From Gemmata sp. (GTDB lineage: Bacteria > Planctomycetota > Planctomycetia > Gemmatales > Gemmataceae): DNA of 61,830 nt. Positions 29,458 to 39,320 of the stretch are shown piece by piece. The notes under the pieces are model-generated. The model was given only the letters and a program-made list of their open reading frames with translations. It searched no databases and was not told the DNA's origin. The translations under genes and the position numbers were made by a program. The stretch covers positions 1 through 61,830 of the forward strand of contig JANWYJ010000063.1 in NCBI GenBank assembly GCA_025055115.1, written 5' to 3'. Within the stretch, counting starts at the first letter, position 1. Every line of letters begins with the position of its first letter.

Positions 29458-30867
29458 TTAAACCGTCACCGTGTCGCCGCGGTTAGGGGCCTCCACATCC
29501 GTAAATCCCATCGCCTTCAGACCTTCGGTCAACTTCTCCGCGCGAAACGGTTCACCGTGGACCAATCGGATCCGGGTGGTACGTTCCAACGGCGCGATCA
29601 TTCGCAACAGGTCCGGATGATCGGCATGGGCCGATAGACCGTTGAGGACAACAATTTCCGCTTTCACGGGGATCAGCCGTCCTAACACGCGGACTTCGGG
29701 GCGTTTTTCGACGAGCTTGCGGCCCAAAGTCTCGGCCGCCTGGTAGCCCGCGATGAGAACCGTGTTGGCCGGGTTGCTCAGCCCGTGTCGCAAGTGATGC
29801 AGAATCCGACCGGCCTCGCACATCCCGCTGGAGGCGATCACGATACAGGGTCCTGTACGGTGGTTGAGCTGGACGCTTTCGGTGATGGTTTCGACATAGC
29901 GAACGTGCTTTTCGCCAAATAAGTCGGGGTGGGTGGCGAGCAAGGCGAGGGTTTCATCGTCGTAACACTCAGGATGAGCACGAAAGACTTCGGTCGCCCG
30001 GACGGCCATGGGGCTATCCACAAAAATGGGAATATCCGGCAGTTGACCGGCGGAGATGAGTTGATGGAGAAAGTAGACGATGGTTTGTGTGCGGCCAACG
30101 GCGAACGCCGGTATGATCACACGGCCGCCCCGTTGGGCGGTGCGTCGGACCACTTCGCCCAGATACGCCGCAGTTTCATCAACGGGTTCGTGGGTGTGGC
30201 CGCCGTAGGTGCATTCGGTGATGAGAACATCCGCGGGGGGAATGGGGTCGGGATGACGAAGAATCGGCAGACCGGGCCGGCCGACATCCCCGGTGAAGGT
30301 CACTCGTCGCTGCTGATCGCCCGACGTGATACGCAGTTGTACCATGGCGGAACCGAGTAAGTGTCCGGCTTCTACGAAGGTGGCTTCGATGCCCTTGACC
30401 ACCCGGAACGGCTGGCCGCACGGGACCGCTTGCAATTTGGTCAGTGTCCGGAAGACATCGCGGCTGTCGTAGAGCGGTTGAATTTTCGGTTCGTTTTGGC
30501 CCCGTTTGCGGTTGAGGTAGCGGGCATCTTCTTCCTGAATTTTGGCGGCATCACCGAGCATGACCGCAGCCAAGGCCCGGGTAGCCGGTGTGCAGTAGAT
30601 GGGGCCGGAGAAGCCGCGGCGGACCAGATTGGGTAAATTGCCGCAATGGTCGATGTGGGCGTGGGTCAGCAGAACTGCGTCGATGTCCTTGGCGCGGAAG
30701 GGGAATTCGCGATTGCGGCGATAACTTTCCGCACGCGAGCCTTGGAATAAGCCACACTCCAGCAGAACTGCCTGGCCACGGGCTTCAAGGTGGTGCATCG
30801 ACCCGGTGACCGTGCCGGCCGCCCCCCAGAAAGTCACCTGGGGATGGGACGTGAACGACGAGGGCAT
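29458..30867 (-). CDS. MBL-fold hydrolase with beta-CASP and RNA-specificity domains
   Basis: A 469-aa metallo-beta-lactamase-fold protein of the CPSF/YsiR-like group. The zinc motif HAHIDH lies at 69-74, after VTFWGAAGTVTGS. A beta-CASP insert follows (PAFAVGRTQTIVYFLH, IFVDSPMAV), then the C-terminal SGMCEAGRILHHL and LSAHADHPDLL motifs of the RNA-metabolising domain. These are known RNA endo/exonuclease features, so RNA processing in the cytoplasm is likely, but the bacterial subgroup is poorly characterised. It ends beside the repeat-rich gap and is 13 bases downstream of the zinc-ribbon gene, suggesting a two-gene operon. Confidence 0.92.
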   Translation of the reverse strand: MPSSFTSHPQVTFWGAAGTVTGSMHHLEARGQAVLLECGLFQGSRAESYRRNREFPFRAKDIDAVLLTHAHIDHCGNLPNLVRRGFSGPIYCTPATRALAAVMLGDAAKIQEEDARYLNRKRGQNEPKIQPLYDSRDVFRTLTKLQAVPCGQPFRVVKGIEATFVEAGHLLGSAMVQLRITSGDQQRRVTFTGDVGRPGLPILRHPDPIPPADVLITECTYGGHTHEPVDETAAYLGEVVRRTAQRGGRVIIPAFAVGRTQTIVYFLHQLISAGQLPDIPIFVDSPMAVRATEVFRAHPECYDDETLALLATHPDLFGEKHVRYVETITESVQLNHRTGPCIVIASSGMCEAGRILHHLRHGLSNPANTVLIAGYQAAETLGRKLVEKRPEVRVLGRLIPVKAEIVVLNGLSAHADHPDLLRMIAPLERTTRIRLVHGEPFRAEKLTEGLKAMGFTDVEAPNRGDTVTV

Positions 30868-30880
30868 GATGATTCCCGGC

Positions 30881-31462
30881 TCACTTCGTTTTCAGCAACA
30901 ACACCATCAGCCCCGGAATCATCAGTAACAGTAGCATCGCCCCCAACCCAACGCCGATCCATGAGTACATACGGATTCGCCCCTGACGCAAGCTGCCCAC
31001 AATCGACAGCGGCAAGCCGATGAGTACCATTGGGATACTCAATACCGCCATCACCCAGCCATACGCTTCCAAGCGGTGGCCAAACAGCAGGCCCGACATC
31101 ACCAACAAAAACGCCGTACCATTGATAGCGACCCCCGCTATCCCCACCGGATTGCTAATCCGATCTTCGCGCACGTATTGTTGCTGTTGGCGGCGGTATT
31201 GGCGACGTTCGCGGAGGTCTTCGACCTTCTCTTCGATGTACTCACGAGGTTCCACGGAGAGTGGGAAAGGAACAATCGCAGGCGGCGCATACACAGGCCG
31301 CTGCATCACCGGGGGCGGTGGTATTTGGGGCATTTCCAAAGCCGTCGTGGGGGCCGTGGTGATGAGGCGCAAGGGAGCCGAGCAACGCGGGCAACGCGGC
31401 ACGGTATTACCACTGGGTTCGGCTTCCCAATAATCAGCGCAGCGGGGACACTGATAACGCAT
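30881..31462 (-). CDS. Zinc-ribbon membrane protein of unknown function
   Basis: A 193-aa protein. Two Cys-x2-Cys pairs (residues 5/8 and 24/27) form a rubredoxin-like zinc ribbon at the N-terminus. A Pro-rich linker and a charged, Gln/Arg-rich helix (about 75-100) lead to three hydrophobic segments (about 104-127, 135-158 and 167-190). It is therefore probably a small inner-membrane protein with a cytoplasmic zinc domain. I recognise no family. The close spacing to the MBL-fold gene suggests co-expression. Confidence 0.75.
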   Translation of the reverse strand: MRYQCPRCADYWEAEPSGNTVPRCPRCSAPLRLITTAPTTALEMPQIPPPPVMQRPVYAPPAIVPFPLSVEPREYIEEKVEDLRERRQYRRQQQQYVREDRISNPVGIAGVAINGTAFLLVMSGLLFGHRLEAYGWVMAVLSIPMVLIGLPLSIVGSLRQGRIRMYSWIGVGLGAMLLLLMIPGLMVLLLKTK

Positions 31463-31552
31463 GACAGTTCATCCGCACGATAGGTCCATCATCTCCTGGA
31501 GCAGCTGGCCACACCTCCGACAGGACCAACATTCCAACGATTCTCGCCGGAA

Positions 31553-32899
31553 CTAACTCGGCATGATGTAAGGCTTCCGATAGGTATAGCTTAACCATTC
31601 ATTTGCGCGTGGATGATTGGTGAACCGTTCGGTTTTCGCGTCCCACTCCAAGTAGGCTTTCATCCGGTGGGCGATATTGCCGATCAACGCGGCACTGGTA
31701 CAGCGGTGACCGAATTCCACATCGCAACTGGGTGTTTGGCGGCTTTTCAGACAATCGAGAAAGTTGCGGGCATGGTCGGTGTCGAGAATGCGACCTTCGA
31801 CCTTCTTGGCTTCGATTTCGGCCTTGGCCCCGTTGCGCCAGCTTTTCTCGAGGCTCCGATCGAGGGGGGTTCGCGCCGCAAATTCATTCGGCGTAATGAG
31901 TTCGGGCACAATTTCATAGCCGTTGGTCCGGAAATAGAGCGTTCCTTTCGTGCCGCGGAATTCGATTTCACATGGTTTGGCCGCCGGAAGTGCCCCCGTG
32001 GCATTGAATTGGGAAAATATGACGAGTGTATCGTTCGGGTAATGCCACAGCACTTCCAAGGTATCCGGAACTTCACGATTATCGAAGTTCGCGAATTTGC
32101 CACCCATGGCTACGACGGCCAGCGGAGCGTCAACTCCTAGTGAAGCATGGATTTGCGCCAAATAATGCACCCCGAAGTTGGTCAGTTGCCCGCCGGAGTA
32201 GTCGTAGAACCACCGAAAGCGGTAAAACGTGCGGTTCTTGTTGTATTTCCGCATCGGCGCTGGACCGACCCAAGCGTCCCAATCGAATCCGTCTGGCATC
32301 GCTTCACCGTCGGGTGGCTGGCCGATGCCCTTGGGCCACTCGTTTTGGACGTGGAAAGCCCGAACAACGGTCACTTTCCCGATCGCGCCGTTGCGGATCA
32401 ACGACGCCGCTTCTTGGCACATGGGGCTGGACATTCGCTGAATACCACACTGCACAATCCGCTTGTGCTGGCGTGCCGCGTTGACCATGGCTCGGCCCTC
32501 CGCCACGCACAACGACAGCGGCTTTTCCACGTACACATCCTTACCCGCCGCGCAGGCCTCCACGGTCATCAGGGCATGCCAATGATCGGGGGTGACGATC
32601 ACGACCGCGTCCAGGTCGCGTTGCTCGAGCATTTTGCGGTAATCCTTGAAGTGTAAAGGGTTACCGCCAATTCTTTTGGCCGCAAAATCCAGATAGGGGC
32701 GATAAATGTCGCAAATCGCAACGACCTCACAATCCTTCTGGGCCAAAAATGCACTCAGCACTTGATCACCCCGATTGCCCAAACCAATAAACCCGACGCG
32801 AACCCGGTCGTTGGCTCCCCACACTCGCCCCGCGCTCAGTGCCGTCGCCGCAGCGATACCGGTGGTTTGGGCGAATTGACGACGATTCATCCTGGCCAT
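31553..32899 (-). CDS. Gfo/Idh/MocA family oxidoreductase with Tat signal
   Basis: A 448-aa relative of the protein at 128-1537. The ATG at 32899 is preferred over the longer open frame because it is followed at once by a twin-arginine leader ([11 protein letters not shown] with an Ala-rich core, ending near VWGA). The Rossmann motif is [10 protein letters not shown], the EKPL motif is present and [11 protein letters not shown] replaces the His-rich active-site segment. Probably exported and NAD(P)-linked. The substrate is unknown. An upstream GAGAGG could be the ribosome-binding site. Confidence 0.9.
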   Translation of the reverse strand: MARMNRRQFAQTTGIAAATALSAGRVWGANDRVRVGFIGLGNRGDQVLSAFLAQKDCEVVAICDIYRPYLDFAAKRIGGNPLHFKDYRKMLEQRDLDAVVIVTPDHWHALMTVEACAAGKDVYVEKPLSLCVAEGRAMVNAARQHKRIVQCGIQRMSSPMCQEAASLIRNGAIGKVTVVRAFHVQNEWPKGIGQPPDGEAMPDGFDWDAWVGPAPMRKYNKNRTFYRFRWFYDYSGGQLTNFGVHYLAQIHASLGVDAPLAVVAMGGKFANFDNREVPDTLEVLWHYPNDTLVIFSQFNATGALPAAKPCEIEFRGTKGTLYFRTNGYEIVPELITPNEFAARTPLDRSLEKSWRNGAKAEIEAKKVEGRILDTDHARNFLDCLKSRQTPSCDVEFGHRCTSAALIGNIAHRMKAYLEWDAKTERFTNHPRANEWLSYTYRKPYIMPS

Positions 32900-33118
32900 G
32901 ACTGTCTGACCTCTCGGACGTTCTTCCCAAGGGGGCACAACGGTGATTGTTCGGAAGGATACTCGGTGCACTGGGCATGTCCAAGCCGAAAGTGGATTTC
33001 TTATTCGGATTGTCATTCCGAGGGTTCTGCGATTTATCTCAGCAACAGTAGGTAGAGAATGCCTAACGGCGAGGCAGATCATGTCGCTGCTGTCGTGAAC
33101 GGGGTGTTGACTTCAGGC

Positions 33119-33166
33119 TTCCTTCGATGGAGCAAGGTGAAGTTCCTTCGATGGAGCAAGGTGAAG
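33119..33166. repeat. 24-bp tandem duplication next to hypE
   Basis: TTCCTTCGATGGAGCAAGGT plus GAAG is perfectly duplicated at 33119-33142 and 33143-33166. The second copy ends 23 bases before the hypE stop at 33190, in the gap after the hydrogenase operon. Confidence 0.9.
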
Positions 33167-33189
33167 TCCCACCTCTGCAGCAGGGAACG

Positions 33190-34245
33190 CTAGCAGATGC
33201 GCGGTAATTGTTCACCTATCGGAAGAAGAATCACACGCGAAGCACCAATCGCCGTTCGGGCTACCACCATCGTAGGATGCTGCTGCGTGACCTGACCGAT
33301 GATGGCGGCCTGTTGACCCAGGGGGTGTTGCCGCATCGCCTCCACCAATCGTTCCGCCGCGGCCGCGGGGGCGATCGCCACGACTTTGCCCTCGTTGGCG
33401 ATCAGCAGTGGGTCCAGCCCCAACAAGTCGCAGGCCGCCCGCACCGATTCATCGACCGGAATTTGGTTTTCGTGAATTTCGATTCCCCAGCCGGCGCGGC
33501 TGGCAAATTCGTTCAATGTCGCAGCCAGGCCACCGCGCGTTGGATCGCGCAGGACGCGAATATCCGGGCAAACCTCGAACATCCGGGCGATTAGCCCATT
33601 CAGGGCCGCGGTGTCGCTGTGAGTGACCGTTTCAAACTCCAAGCCTTCCCGGACGCTGAGAATCGCAATCCCGTGGTTGCCCATCGACCCCGAAAGGATC
33701 ACGGCATCGCCGGGGCGAATGTGTTCCGGACCCAACGACCGCCCAGGCGGAACCCAACCCACGCCCGCGGTGGTGATGAAACAACCGTCGCCATGACCAC
33801 GTTCGACAACTTTAGTATCCCCGGTGACAATCTGCACTCCCGCTGTGGCCGCGGCGTGCGCCATCCGGTCGACAATTCGTTGCAAATCGGCCAGGGAAAA
33901 CCCTTCTTCGAGAATGAAACTCGCCGACAGGTACAATGGTTCGGCCCCGCTGACGGCCAGATCATTCACGGTACCATTGACAGCCAGATCACCAATACAG
34001 CCACCCGGAAAAAATAACGGCCGAACGACGTAGGCATCGGTCGTCAGGGCTAAGCGTCCCGCAACCGGCGGCACGATCGCGGCATCGCCCAAGGCTTCCA
34101 GGGCGGCATTGCGAAACGCAGGAACAAACAAATGTTCGACCAACTCGGCGGACAGTTTGCCGCCGCCGCCATGACCCAACACCACCTGAGGGTAGTCTCG
34201 CCGTGGCACTGGGCAGGTAGCATTCTCGAAATTCACGCGCGACAC
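33190..34245 (-). CDS. hypE: Hydrogenase maturation factor HypE
   Basis: A 351-aa PurM/AIR-synthase-like ATPase that dehydrates a carbamoyl group on its C-terminal Cys to make the thiocyanate used for the CN ligands of the NiFe site. The C-terminus reads PRIC, with the acceptor Cys as the last residue (351). [11 protein letters not shown] near residue 22 and [13 protein letters not shown] are the ATP-binding signatures. The GTG at 34245 overlaps hypD by 13 bases. An alternative GTG at 34236 forms a GTGA overlap with the hypD stop. Last gene of the hydrogenase operon. It needs HypF, which is not in this window. Confidence 0.96.
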   Translation of the reverse strand: MSRVNFENATCPVPRRDYPQVVLGHGGGGKLSAELVEHLFVPAFRNAALEALGDAAIVPPVAGRLALTTDAYVVRPLFFPGGCIGDLAVNGTVNDLAVSGAEPLYLSASFILEEGFSLADLQRIVDRMAHAAATAGVQIVTGDTKVVERGHGDGCFITTAGVGWVPPGRSLGPEHIRPGDAVILSGSMGNHGIAILSVREGLEFETVTHSDTAALNGLIARMFEVCPDIRVLRDPTRGGLAATLNEFASRAGWGIEIHENQIPVDESVRAACDLLGLDPLLIANEGKVVAIAPAAAAERLVEAMRQHPLGQQAAIIGQVTQQHPTMVVARTAIGASRVILLPIGEQLPRIC

Positions 34246-35354
34246 GCGGTTCGCTCCGTTCCTAAGTCTAAGAGTCGTCCGTAGTTATAGTACGCTGCAC
34301 AGGCACCTTCGCTGGAAACCATGGTGGCCCCCAGAGGCGTTCGGGGGGTGCAGGCGGTGCCGAAGGCTTCGCATTGGTGGGGTTTGAGCGTTCCTTGTAA
34401 CACTTCTCCGCTGCGGCACCGCGGCGATTCTTGGGACCGAATCCCACTGAGGGGGAAGCGCGTTTCCGCGTCGAAGTCGCGGTATTTGTCGCGGAGTTTC
34501 CAGCCGCTGTGGGGAATGACACCAATGCCGCGCCAGGTCCGGTCGGTTTCCTCAAAGACTTCAGCGAGCATGGCTTGGGCCGCGCGATTACCCTCTCGTG
34601 TGACGACGCGCGAATAAGCGTTCTCAACGGTGTACGTGCCCGATTCGAGTTGGAGAATCGCCCGCCGGATGCCGTCTAACAGGTCGAGCGGCTCGAACCC
34701 GGTGACCACAATCGGTACCCGGTGGCGTTCCGCAAGCGGCACATATTGGTGATAACCCATCACACTGCAGACATGCCCTGCTGCCAGGAAAGCCTGCACC
34801 CGGTTGGTTGGCGACCGCATGATGGCCTCAATCGCCGGCGGGACCAAGACATGCGACACCAGGACCGAAAAGTTCGTCAGCCCTAGCCGCCGGGCTTGGT
34901 GGATGGCCAACGCATTGGCTGGGGCCGTTGTCTCGAAGCCGATACCGAAAAAGACCACCGAGCGTGTGGGGTTAGCCTTGGCCAATTGGATGGCATCCAG
35001 CGGTGAGTACACCACTCGAACATCCCCGCCGCGGCTTTTCACGCTGAACAAATCGCCGCTGGTTCCCGGTACCCGCAGCATATCACCAAAGCTGCAGAAG
35101 ATGACGTCGGGCATCGCAGCGATCGCCAGAGCTTTGTCGATCAACTCCACCGGGGTGACACACACAGGGCAACCGGGACCGTGGATCAATTCCACTTCGG
35201 GAGGCAGCAGTTGGTCGATGCCATGCCGGAGGATGGAATGCGTTTGCCCCCCACAAACCTCCATAATCGCCCACGGCCGCGTGACCGTAGCCCGGATGTC
35301 CGCGGCCAGTTTGCGAGCCACTTCGCCGTTGCGGAATTCGCTGAGGTATTTCAT
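34233..35354 (-). CDS. hypD: Hydrogenase maturation factor HypD
   Basis: A 373-aa iron-sulfur scaffold that, with HypC, carries the Fe(CN)2CO unit before insertion into the large subunit. Characteristic motifs are [14 protein letters not shown] (about 33-46), the [10 protein letters not shown] stretch (about 60-69) and [13 protein letters not shown]-terminal cysteines ([10 protein letters not shown], then [11 protein letters not shown]) would bind the [4Fe-4S] cluster. It starts within an ATGA overlap with the hypC stop, so translation is coupled. Confidence 0.97.
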   Translation of the reverse strand: MKYLSEFRNGEVARKLAADIRATVTRPWAIMEVCGGQTHSILRHGIDQLLPPEVELIHGPGCPVCVTPVELIDKALAIAAMPDVIFCSFGDMLRVPGTSGDLFSVKSRGGDVRVVYSPLDAIQLAKANPTRSVVFFGIGFETTAPANALAIHQARRLGLTNFSVLVSHVLVPPAIEAIMRSPTNRVQAFLAAGHVCSVMGYHQYVPLAERHRVPIVVTGFEPLDLLDGIRRAILQLESGTYTVENAYSRVVTREGNRAAQAMLAEVFEETDRTWRGIGVIPHSGWKLRDKYRDFDAETRFPLSGIRSQESPRCRSGEVLQGTLKPHQCEAFGTACTPRTPLGATMVSSEGACAAYYNYGRLLDLGTERTACRA

Positions 35355-35605
35355 GGTGTCTGCTCCTGCCCTTCATCGTCGAGTAAACCCAGCGATTCGA
35401 ATGTACGCAGGGTTTCCAGAGCCGTCGTTTCGTCGATTTTGCTGATGGCGAAACCCACATGAACAATCGTGTAATCACCCACCGTGAGTTCGGGCAGGTA
35501 CGCCAGACACACCTCTTTCACGACACCGCCGAAGTTCACTTTCCCCATGCGAGTGCCGTCGGCCTCATAGACCGATTCGACTCGCCCTGGTACGGCCAAA
35601 CACAT
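35351..35605 (-). CDS. hypC: Hydrogenase maturation chaperone HypC
   Basis: An 84-aa HypC/HupF chaperone that shuttles the iron-ligand unit between HypD and the hydrogenase large subunit. It begins MCLAVPGRV with the essential Cys2 and has the family phrase [17 protein letters not shown]. It ends with the usual acidic tail. Three bases separate it from the NHL gene upstream and it overlaps hypD by four bases. Confidence 0.97.
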   Translation of the reverse strand: MCLAVPGRVESVYEADGTRMGKVNFGGVVKEVCLAYLPELTVGDYTIVHVGFAISKIDETTALETLRTFESLGLLDDEGQEQTP

Positions 35606-35608
35606 CGT

Positions 35609-36682
35609 TCAACCCTCCTGCTGCCAGATCATCACGCGGTTATTACCTGAGTCGGCAATGGCCAGCCGCGGCCCGCAACGACACACCCCATAAGGCCAGC
35701 AGAGTGAATCGGCCGTGACGGCCTGCCAGCGGTTTTCACCTGCGCTGGCGAAGGTCTCTTGACCGAAGACAGCGTTGGCGGGATGACCCGCCCCAGTGGT
35801 CGGGACTGTGTTCCAATGCACAACGCGGTTGTTCGCCGTATCGGCCACACTCAGTTCATTCTTCCACGTCGTCACGCCATAAGGGAAGCGGAGGGTGGAC
35901 GGTCCAGGGGGAGCATACGGCGATTCATGGTTGGTGTCGAAAGCTGGTTGACCCAGCACCACGTCGGCGGGGCGATCGCTGACCGGGAACAGCCACCCCA
36001 AAACACGGTGGTTGCCAGCATCGGCGACGAACAACAGTTCCTCCGTGGCAGCCACTGCATGGGGCCAGCGGAAGGAATCGCCCGCGACCGGTCCGCCGCG
36101 ATTCTCGGCCCCGTGGGTGGCATCCGGTTGGCCCAGGATGATGTCCGCCGCTTGGCCATCCGAGGGAATTCCCTGCCACCCCAACACGCGCCGATTGCCC
36201 GTGTCGGCCACCCACAGCCAGCCCTTCGCCCAACCGATGCCATACGGCCAGTAGAAACCACACCCCGAAATTGCTCCGCCGCGATTGGGTTCGGTCGCCT
36301 CCTGGTGCGGTTGACCGAGCACCGCCGCCGGGGGGGTGTTGGGGCTGGTCGGGATTCGGTCCCAGATCAGCACGCGATGATGCCATGCATCGCAGACCAA
36401 TAATTGGTCATCGACAACCAGAACCCCCGTGGGGAGGTGAAGCCCCTTTGGTCCTTCGGTCGTGAAGTCGGGCTGGCCCAGCACAACATCGGCGGGTTGA
36501 TGATCTTGTGTGGGCCCTGTGTGCCAAATGAGCACACGGTGATTGCCACTATCGGCGACAATGAGTCGCTGGGCATCGAGCCAGACACCGCGCGGGGCGT
36601 ACAACTGCGAAGCTGTGGGACCCGCCGCGGGAAGGGCCAGCCGCCCCGGCGCTGGCGCTCCCAACCACAGGGCCGGTTTCAT
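35609..36682 (-). CDS. NHL-repeat propeller protein of the hydrogenase operon
   Basis: A 357-aa propeller built from about six NHL-type repeats, each with a phrase like VADSGNHRVLIW alternating with DVVLGQPDF. No signal peptide is apparent, so it is probably cytoplasmic, with the hydrogenase. An NHL-repeat gene beside hyp and Fe-S genes is, as I recall it, a recurring part of group 1h and Huc-type loci, but its role is unknown; assembly or interaction scaffolding are possible. The ATG at 36682 lies inside the first half of a 62-bp tandem duplication. The second half carries the same ATG overlapping the upstream gene's stop, which was probably the ancestral start. Confidence 0.88.
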   Translation of the reverse strand: MKPALWLGAPAPGRLALPAAGPTASQLYAPRGVWLDAQRLIVADSGNHRVLIWHTGPTQDHQPADVVLGQPDFTTEGPKGLHLPTGVLVVDDQLLVCDAWHHRVLIWDRIPTSPNTPPAAVLGQPHQEATEPNRGGAISGCGFYWPYGIGWAKGWLWVADTGNRRVLGWQGIPSDGQAADIILGQPDATHGAENRGGPVAGDSFRWPHAVAATEELLFVADAGNHRVLGWLFPVSDRPADVVLGQPAFDTNHESPYAPPGPSTLRFPYGVTTWKNELSVADTANNRVVHWNTVPTTGAGHPANAVFGQETFASAGENRWQAVTADSLCWPYGVCRCGPRLAIADSGNNRVMIWQQEG

Positions 36683-36796
36683 GATGACCACACCCACACC
36701 ACACCGTTGTCGATTCGTACGGGGAACTGCTCCACCGGTTTCATGATGGCCGCACCCACACCACACCGTTGTCGATTCGTACGGGGAACTGCTCCA
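36673..36796. repeat. 62-bp tandem duplication at an operon junction
   Basis: Units 36673-36734 and 36735-36796 differ at two or three bases. The right-hand unit encodes the last 17 or so codons and stop of the NifU-Rieske protein, with an ATGA overlap. The left-hand unit now supplies the ATG (36682) of the NHL gene. The duplication therefore separated a formerly overlapping stop/start pair. Confidence 0.92.
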
Positions 36797-37625
36797 ACTG
36801 TACCGCTGGGGCGGTCAAACACTCTCCCGTGTCGCAATCGAAGCGGAAACCATGCCACGGGCAGGCGAGGGTGTTAGCCTCGGGGTCGATCTTCCCCCCT
36901 TCCAGCGGTAACCCCTGATGGGGGCACTGGTTGCGATACGCCCGCACACCGCCAGCAGCCTGAATGACAAGCACCGACCCAGCCGGTGTATCAACAGCTG
37001 TGCCGCGGTCGGTCGCCAGTGCCGCGAGGGTTGGACCGGCGATCCAACCGTGCGTATCCCGTTTGCCTGCAGTAACGGGCAACCCCAAGGGCACGAAAGT
37101 GACGGCCTCCGCGGGTTCTGCCGGCACCTGCCGGACCTCCGTGATTTCCGGGCATTGCTCCTTGAGAGCCTCTTCGACCGTGGTCCGCAGAGTTACAGCC
37201 GCCATGGAGCAGCCCGTACAGGAACCGGACAATCGGACGTGGGCGATGCCATCCTGCACGTCGAGCAGTGTCACATCGCCGCCGTGCGACTGAATATGGG
37301 GCCGGATCATTTCGATGACCCGTTCGGCGCGGGTACGCAGGTCGGCCCGAATCAAACCATGCATGGCAAACAGCATCCGCACCACCGGATCATCCACCAA
37401 CTCCCAGAGGATTTCCTTGCCGCGAGGGTCGGCTTTCAAGGCCCGCACGATTTTCGTGAAGCCGAGCTTGTGAATCTCTTCGACCGCGGCTTGTAGTGCC
37501 CAGGCGCGCCGCCGGGCTTCCTCCGGCAGTCCGCGAACCGCTGCCGCCGCTTGATCGACCTTGGCGGCCAGAGCGTCCAAGTCGTCAGCCGCGGGTGTTG
37601 CGAGAGTAGACGAAATTTCAGTCAT
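36741..37625 (-). CDS. hhyE: NifU-Rieske iron-sulfur protein (HhyE/HucE-like)
   Basis: A 294-aa protein joining two iron-sulfur modules. After a helical N-terminus, a NifU C-terminal-type domain has Cys-x2-Cys in GSCTGCSMAA (about 134-143). A Rieske domain follows with CPHQGLPL and CPWHGFRFD, supplying two Cys and two His for a [2Fe-2S] cluster. In Mycobacterium smegmatis, HucE and HhyE have this architecture and are needed for uptake-hydrogenase activity, probably in electron transfer to the respiratory chain. The ATG at 37625 sits 2 bases after the upstream stop. Gene name by analogy. Confidence 0.9.
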   Translation of the reverse strand: MTEISSTLATPAADDLDALAAKVDQAAAAVRGLPEEARRRAWALQAAVEEIHKLGFTKIVRALKADPRGKEILWELVDDPVVRMLFAMHGLIRADLRTRAERVIEMIRPHIQSHGGDVTLLDVQDGIAHVRLSGSCTGCSMAAVTLRTTVEEALKEQCPEITEVRQVPAEPAEAVTFVPLGLPVTAGKRDTHGWIAGPTLAALATDRGTAVDTPAGSVLVIQAAGGVRAYRNQCPHQGLPLEGGKIDPEANTLACPWHGFRFDCDTGECLTAPAVQLEQFPVRIDNGVVWVRPS

Positions 37626-37627
37626 GA

Positions 37628-37999
37628 TCAAAACCCTTCCGCGGAGTACGTGGCATGCTGTTCCAGCCGCTCCAAGGCTTTTTGCTTCAACAAGTCCGCG
37701 AAAACGGCCGTCGCCATCGCCTGGACGATCTCGGCCACAGTTCCCACAGCCGGAGGTTCAACGCGCCGCCGTGGGACGGCACGCAACACAAAGCAGGCCC
37801 CATCGGGATTATCGAGCAAGAAATCCGCCATCACTGCGGTTACGAATTCGGTGAGTCGAACCGTGTCACTGTCCGGGTTTTCGCGGAGGCGGGCCAAGGC
37901 GTTGGCGGCACCTTGATTGCGTTGCTCGAGCCGTTCCACGAACCGTTCGACGGCCGTAGTGAGCAGGAAATCGAACTGTTGCCGTTCGTGGAGTTCCAC
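37628..37999 (-). CDS. Small helical accessory protein of the hydrogenase operon
   Basis: A 123-aa, probably all-helical protein without recognisable motifs or signal peptide. I chose the GTG at 37999 because it is preceded by a good AAAGGAGAAGG site; a GTG at 38038 would add 13 residues of repeat-derived sequence. The first 12 codons are a copy of a 36-bp segment repeated upstream at 38056-38091, right behind the stop of the TPR-like gene. Location between the TPR-like and NifU-Rieske genes suggests a conserved assembly or adaptor role, unproven. Confidence 0.7.
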   Translation of the reverse strand: MELHERQQFDFLLTTAVERFVERLEQRNQGAANALARLRENPDSDTVRLTEFVTAVMADFLLDNPDGACFVLRAVPRRRVEPPAVGTVAEIVQAMATAVFADLLKQKALERLEQHATYSAEGF

Positions 38000-38091
38000 C
38001 TCTTGACCTTCTCCTTTCTCTTCCTGTCCTACTCCCACTCTTCCTGTCCTACTCCCAGGAAATCGAACTGTTGCCGTTCGTGGAGTTCCAC
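37964..38091. repeat. 36-bp direct repeat plus 20-bp tandem at an operon junction
   Basis: The same 36 bases occur at 37964-37999 (coding start of the accessory gene) and 38056-38091 (2 bases after the TPR-like stop). Between them a roughly 20-bp unit is doubled (38021-38040 and 38041-38060, TTCCTGTCCTACTCCCA core). The upstream copy retains a GTG start but runs into a stop after 20 codons. It looks like the former start, displaced by duplication. Confidence 0.9.
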
Positions 38092-38093
38092 GA

Positions 38094-39320
38094 TCAACTC
38101 TCGACGGCCGCAGGGTTGGCCGCGCGAGCGGCCGTGATGCTCTCGACTAACTCCATAACGCCCGCAGCGGCTTCCGCGTCCTCGTACCACTGGAACAGTT
38201 TGTAGGCTTCGTTCAACTTTTCCAAGGCAGCGGCAAACTGACCCAGGTGAGCCAGCGCATTAGCCTGATTGGCCAGCACGCGTGCGTAACCGACCGGATC
38301 GTCGGCCCGCGTGCGTACGCGCAGCACGGCATCGTAAAGTTCCACGGCTTGCCAGAGGTTGTCGGCCGGATGCCCCGAGGGCAAATATTGCAGAGCATTT
38401 GCGAAATTCAGCGTGGTGCTGGCCCAACGGGCCGGATCAGAGTCGCGGGTGAAGACCTTGAGGGCTTCGCGAAACGATTGAATCGCCACAGCCATGCGCA
38501 GCGGATCGCTGGCAGCGGTCGCCGGGATTGACAAGTAGGCTAATCCGAGGTTGTTGTGAACTTCTGCGTACAGTTCTGGGTGACAATCCACCGCCAGGCC
38601 GCAAGCGATGGCTTGTTGATAAGCATTGATCGCTTCCAGCCAATACGTTCGGTGGCCCTGCGCATGTTCGTGGTAGGTCGTGCCCAGGGCGAACCACAGT
38701 CCAGCGCGCAAGCGGATCAGGGGCGTATCCGCGGCCAGCTGAAGAGCGTGCCGGTAGTGGGTGCAGGCTTCCAGCCAGCGTTCGCGATCGGTTTTGAGAA
38801 AAGCCGCGAGTTGGCCCAACAACTGGGCCGCCAGAAGGGGCGAGGGAGTACGCGCCGCGGCAATTGCGGTCTGGAGATGCCTTTCAGCGGCTGAGGCATC
38901 GTGTCGTGCCCAGGCGGCGGCGGCATGGACCGCAAGAACGTGGGCCAACAGTTCACCATCGAGTTCATCGATCGGTGGGGGTTGGTCGATCCACCCCAGG
39001 GAGAAACCAATCACCTCCGCCAAGGGGCGCAGCGGTGAGGCGGAGGCCTGCTGGAAGACCGCGATCGAAGGGGATAGTACGAGGCGGTTGTAAACTCCCA
39101 AGGGGCCGTCGGGGAGCTGTTCCAGAGCCGCCGCGTGATTGCCCGCCAAGGCTGCGGCGAAGAATTGCCATTCCTTTGGCCAGAGGATGGGCACGTCGCC
39201 CCGCAACAATTGCGCAGCAGCTTGGCGATCGGAGGTGGGCGGAAGCAATAAGTAGCCCGCTGGCAGGGGGAAAAGGCCTACCGGTTGTGGCCGTTCTAGC
39301 AGATCAGTCAGCGGTTTCAC
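38094..39320 (-). CDS. TPR-like repeat protein of the hydrogenase operon
   Basis: A 408-aa helical-repeat protein. The first 120 residues are a Pro- and Leu-rich domain (LPAGYLLLPP). The rest are paired helices such as HYRHALQLAADTP, AINAYQQAIACGL and ALAHLGQFAAALEKLNEAYK, typical of tetratricopeptide repeats. The GTG at 39320 was preferred because it overlaps the preceding gene's stop by 17 bases and starts VKPLTDLL; the longer open frame further upstream lies over that gene. TPR proteins are reported in mycobacterial Huc-type loci. It probably acts as an interaction scaffold. Confidence 0.8.
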   Translation of the reverse strand: MKPLTDLLERPQPVGLFPLPAGYLLLPPTSDRQAAAQLLRGDVPILWPKEWQFFAAALAGNHAAALEQLPDGPLGVYNRLVLSPSIAVFQQASASPLRPLAEVIGFSLGWIDQPPPIDELDGELLAHVLAVHAAAAWARHDASAAERHLQTAIAAARTPSPLLAAQLLGQLAAFLKTDRERWLEACTHYRHALQLAADTPLIRLRAGLWFALGTTYHEHAQGHRTYWLEAINAYQQAIACGLAVDCHPELYAEVHNNLGLAYLSIPATAASDPLRMAVAIQSFREALKVFTRDSDPARWASTTLNFANALQYLPSGHPADNLWQAVELYDAVLRVRTRADDPVGYARVLANQANALAHLGQFAAALEKLNEAYKLFQWYEDAEAAAGVMELVESITAARAANPAAVES

